Below are positions 62,761 through 64,000 of a stretch of DNA of 64,000 nucleotides, piece after piece. How positions within the stretch are numbered: the first letter of the stretch is position 1; each line of letters begins with the position of its first letter. Below the pieces are notes generated by a model that searched no databases, was not told where the DNA came from, and worked only from the letters and a program-made list of their open reading frames with translations. A program made the translations under genes and the position numbers. This DNA comes from Bradyrhizobium oligotrophicum S58 (lineage in GTDB: Bacteria > Pseudomonadota > Alphaproteobacteria > Rhizobiales > Xanthobacteraceae): contig NC_020453.1 of assembly GCF_000344805.1 (NCBI RefSeq), positions 5,489,001 to 5,553,000 of the forward strand, read 5' to 3'.

Positions 62761-63657
62761 GATATCCGCGAGCTCCGCTATTTCTCCGCCGTGTTCGAGG
62801 AACGAAGCCTGACGAAGGCCGCGGCGCGCTGCTTCGTATCCCAGCCGTCGATTTCGCTGGCGATCGCCAATCTCGAGGCGGAGCTCGGCGCAGAGCTGTT
62901 CCTTCGCCATCGCAAGGGCGTCGTGCCGCTCGAGGCAGCCGAGCGCCTGCAGCCGATCGCCCGCCGCATCGTCGATGAGGCCGATGCAGCCCGCAACCTG
63001 TTCCGGCACGGCGCCCCGAAGCAGGTGCTCAAACTCGGCCTGATGCGCACCCTCGACGGACGGCGCGTGACGGCGCTGCTCAAGCCGCTCACGGCGCGCC
63101 GGGATCTCAAGCTTCACATCGTCGCTCCGACCGAGCCGGCCGACGCGCGCATTGTCGCAAAGAGCCTCGTCGGCGATGGCGAGCATTTCCTGTCGATGTG
63201 GAGTGAGCGCTATGTTGCGGCCCTCCCGCTTGCCCATCCGCTCACCTTGAAGCCGCGCCTGCGGGCGGCCGATCTCGCCGACATCGCGATGATCGACCGT
63301 TGTCATTGCGAGCACAGCGCGCTGGCCGGGCGCGGCGGCAAGCCACGGGAGATTGCCGCCATTGCTGAAACCGAGGATTGGGCCCTGGCTCTCGTTGCCG
63401 CCGGCGTCGGCGTTGCGATCGTGCCCGAAGGCGTCGTCCACAACAGAAACGACGTCGCCGTCCGCGAGATCGAGCTGACGTTGAAGCGTCAGGTGGGATT
63501 GGCCTATCCGGCGTCGCACGCACCGTCCGAGGCGCTCAAGACGCTGATCGCGACGTTGCGGGCGACAGCGCCGCAAAAGCAGCGGGCGGCAGCAAGGCGT
63601 CAAAAGCGGGTGCCGGCCAAGCCGGAACGGCGCCGGGTCAAAGTGCCGTCGGCTTAG
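62758..63657 (+). CDS. LysR-family transcriptional regulator
   Basis: 299 residues: winged HTH (MDIRELRYFSAVFEERSLTK ... RCFVSQPSISLAIANLE), linker helix, and a periplasmic-binding-like effector domain (ADLADIAMIDRCHCEHSAL, AAGVGVAIVPEG). The last 30 residues are a very basic tail (QKQRAAARRQKR...) that may add DNA contact. The start at 62758 overlaps a perfect dyad, suggesting that binding blocks its own translation start region or promoter. Likely regulates the divergent MBL-fold hydrolase. Confidence 0.92.
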   Translation: MDIRELRYFSAVFEERSLTKAAARCFVSQPSISLAIANLEAELGAELFLRHRKGVVPLEAAERLQPIARRIVDEADAARNLFRHGAPKQVLKLGLMRTLDGRRVTALLKPLTARRDLKLHIVAPTEPADARIVAKSLVGDGEHFLSMWSERYVAALPLAHPLTLKPRLRAADLADIAMIDRCHCEHSALAGRGGKPREIAAIAETEDWALALVAAGVGVAIVPEGVVHNRNDVAVREIELTLKRQVGLAYPASHAPSEALKTLIATLRATAPQKQRAAARRQKRVPAKPERRRVKVPSA

Positions 63658-64000
63658 TCAGCCGCGCGTGGTCAGCGGCCGCTCGATGAGGGGCCGCGCG
63701 GCGACCGGCGGATTGGCGGTCTGGGCGGCCAGCTCATTGATGAGGCGATCGGCGTCGGCGGCCATGCCGTCGGGTGCCTGCAGCACCAGCCGCTCCAGCG
63801 CCCAGCGATAGGATGAGACTCGCTGTTCCAGGCTGATCTGCACCCATTGCACGATCAGCGAATTCTCCTGCATGCGCGCGACCGCATCCGCCTTCTCGCG
63901 CGGCGACAGCTCGGTCATGTATTTCATGCTGGCATCGCGCTTGCGGTCGAGGTCGATGACGCGGATCGCTGAGGCGAAGAACGGCTCGAAGCGCGTGATG
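63658..64000 (-). CDS. C-terminal part of an unknown protein, cut by the window edge
   Basis: The minus-strand frame is open from the right edge (64000) to the stop at 63658, at least 113 residues. Reading from the edge it begins ITRFEPFFASAIRVIDLDRK and runs into MKYMTELSPREKADAV, a charged helical C-terminal region. An internal ATG at 63927 is not the real start. Not recognised. Its stop abuts the stop of the LysR gene. Confidence 0.6.
   Translation of the reverse strand, partial: ITRFEPFFASAIRVIDLDRKRDASMKYMTELSPREKADAVARMQENSLIVQWVQISLEQRVSSYRWALERLVLQAPDGMAADADRLINELAAQTANPPVAARPLIERPLTTRG

Overview
The window reads as a chromosomal segment of a Bradyrhizobium-like alphaproteobacterium (Nitrobacteraceae). 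The reasons are the high GC with strong third-position GC bias, the complete cycHJKL (ccmI-E-F-H) cytochrome c maturation cluster, a FeuPQ-type two-component system, a Ku gene, a candidate GGAAC-N16-CGTT (EcfG-type) promoter, an alphaproteobacterial porin, and several palindromic intergenic repeats of the kind scattered through Bradyrhizobium genomes. The genus call is inference from gene content; no rRNA or tRNA gene is visible.

Layout. 0-3 kb: NADP isocitrate dehydrogenase (icd) with a clear terminator, a secreted DUF3455 protein and an unknown protein. 3.3-7.6 kb: an uptake-and-oxidation module (FAD amine/amino-acid oxidase plus a polar amino-acid ABC transporter) divergent from an XRE-cupin regulator, with a duplicated operator-like palindrome between them. 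7.6-16.4 kb: copCD, ilvD, an orphan periplasmic binding protein, a DUF3303 protein, a class III adenylate cyclase and an OprB porin. 16.8-23.7 kb: degP, response regulator, histidine kinase and glnE in one direction, the last three with overlapping ends. 23.7-31.4 kb: repeat arrays, a small lower-GC islet with a membrane pentapeptide-repeat protein and an unknown partner, then two chemoreceptors separated by near-identical REP-like palindromes. 31.5-39.9 kb: cytochrome c maturation genes, two unknown genes and feuPQ.

40-45 kb: a 50-residue membrane protein behind a candidate general-stress promoter, divergent from ku; then a LysR regulator, a porin with a textbook terminator, and an orphan Flp pilin of 54 residues. 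45.8-53.2 kb: an AMP-phosphorylase-like thymidine phosphorylase with a beta-CASP RNase, followed by an envelope pair: an OmpA protein with four internal repeats of about 120 residues, and a membrane-anchored alanine-rich coiled-coil protein ending in two H3TH-like (COG3743) domains. 53.5-64 kb: an MFS exporter, a cysteine-cluster protein, PBP1A coupled to a split DUF1214/DUF1254 pair, a CYTH enzyme, an acetyl-CoA hydrolase/CoA-transferase, a metallo-beta-lactamase-fold hydrolase divergent from a LysR regulator, and the C-terminal part of an unknown gene that runs off the right edge.

Most of the window is ordinary core genome. The parts least explained by known systems are the lower-GC islet at 25.1-27.3 kb, the small stress-promoter gene at 40.2 kb, and the OmpA/H3TH pair at 49.3-53.2 kb.
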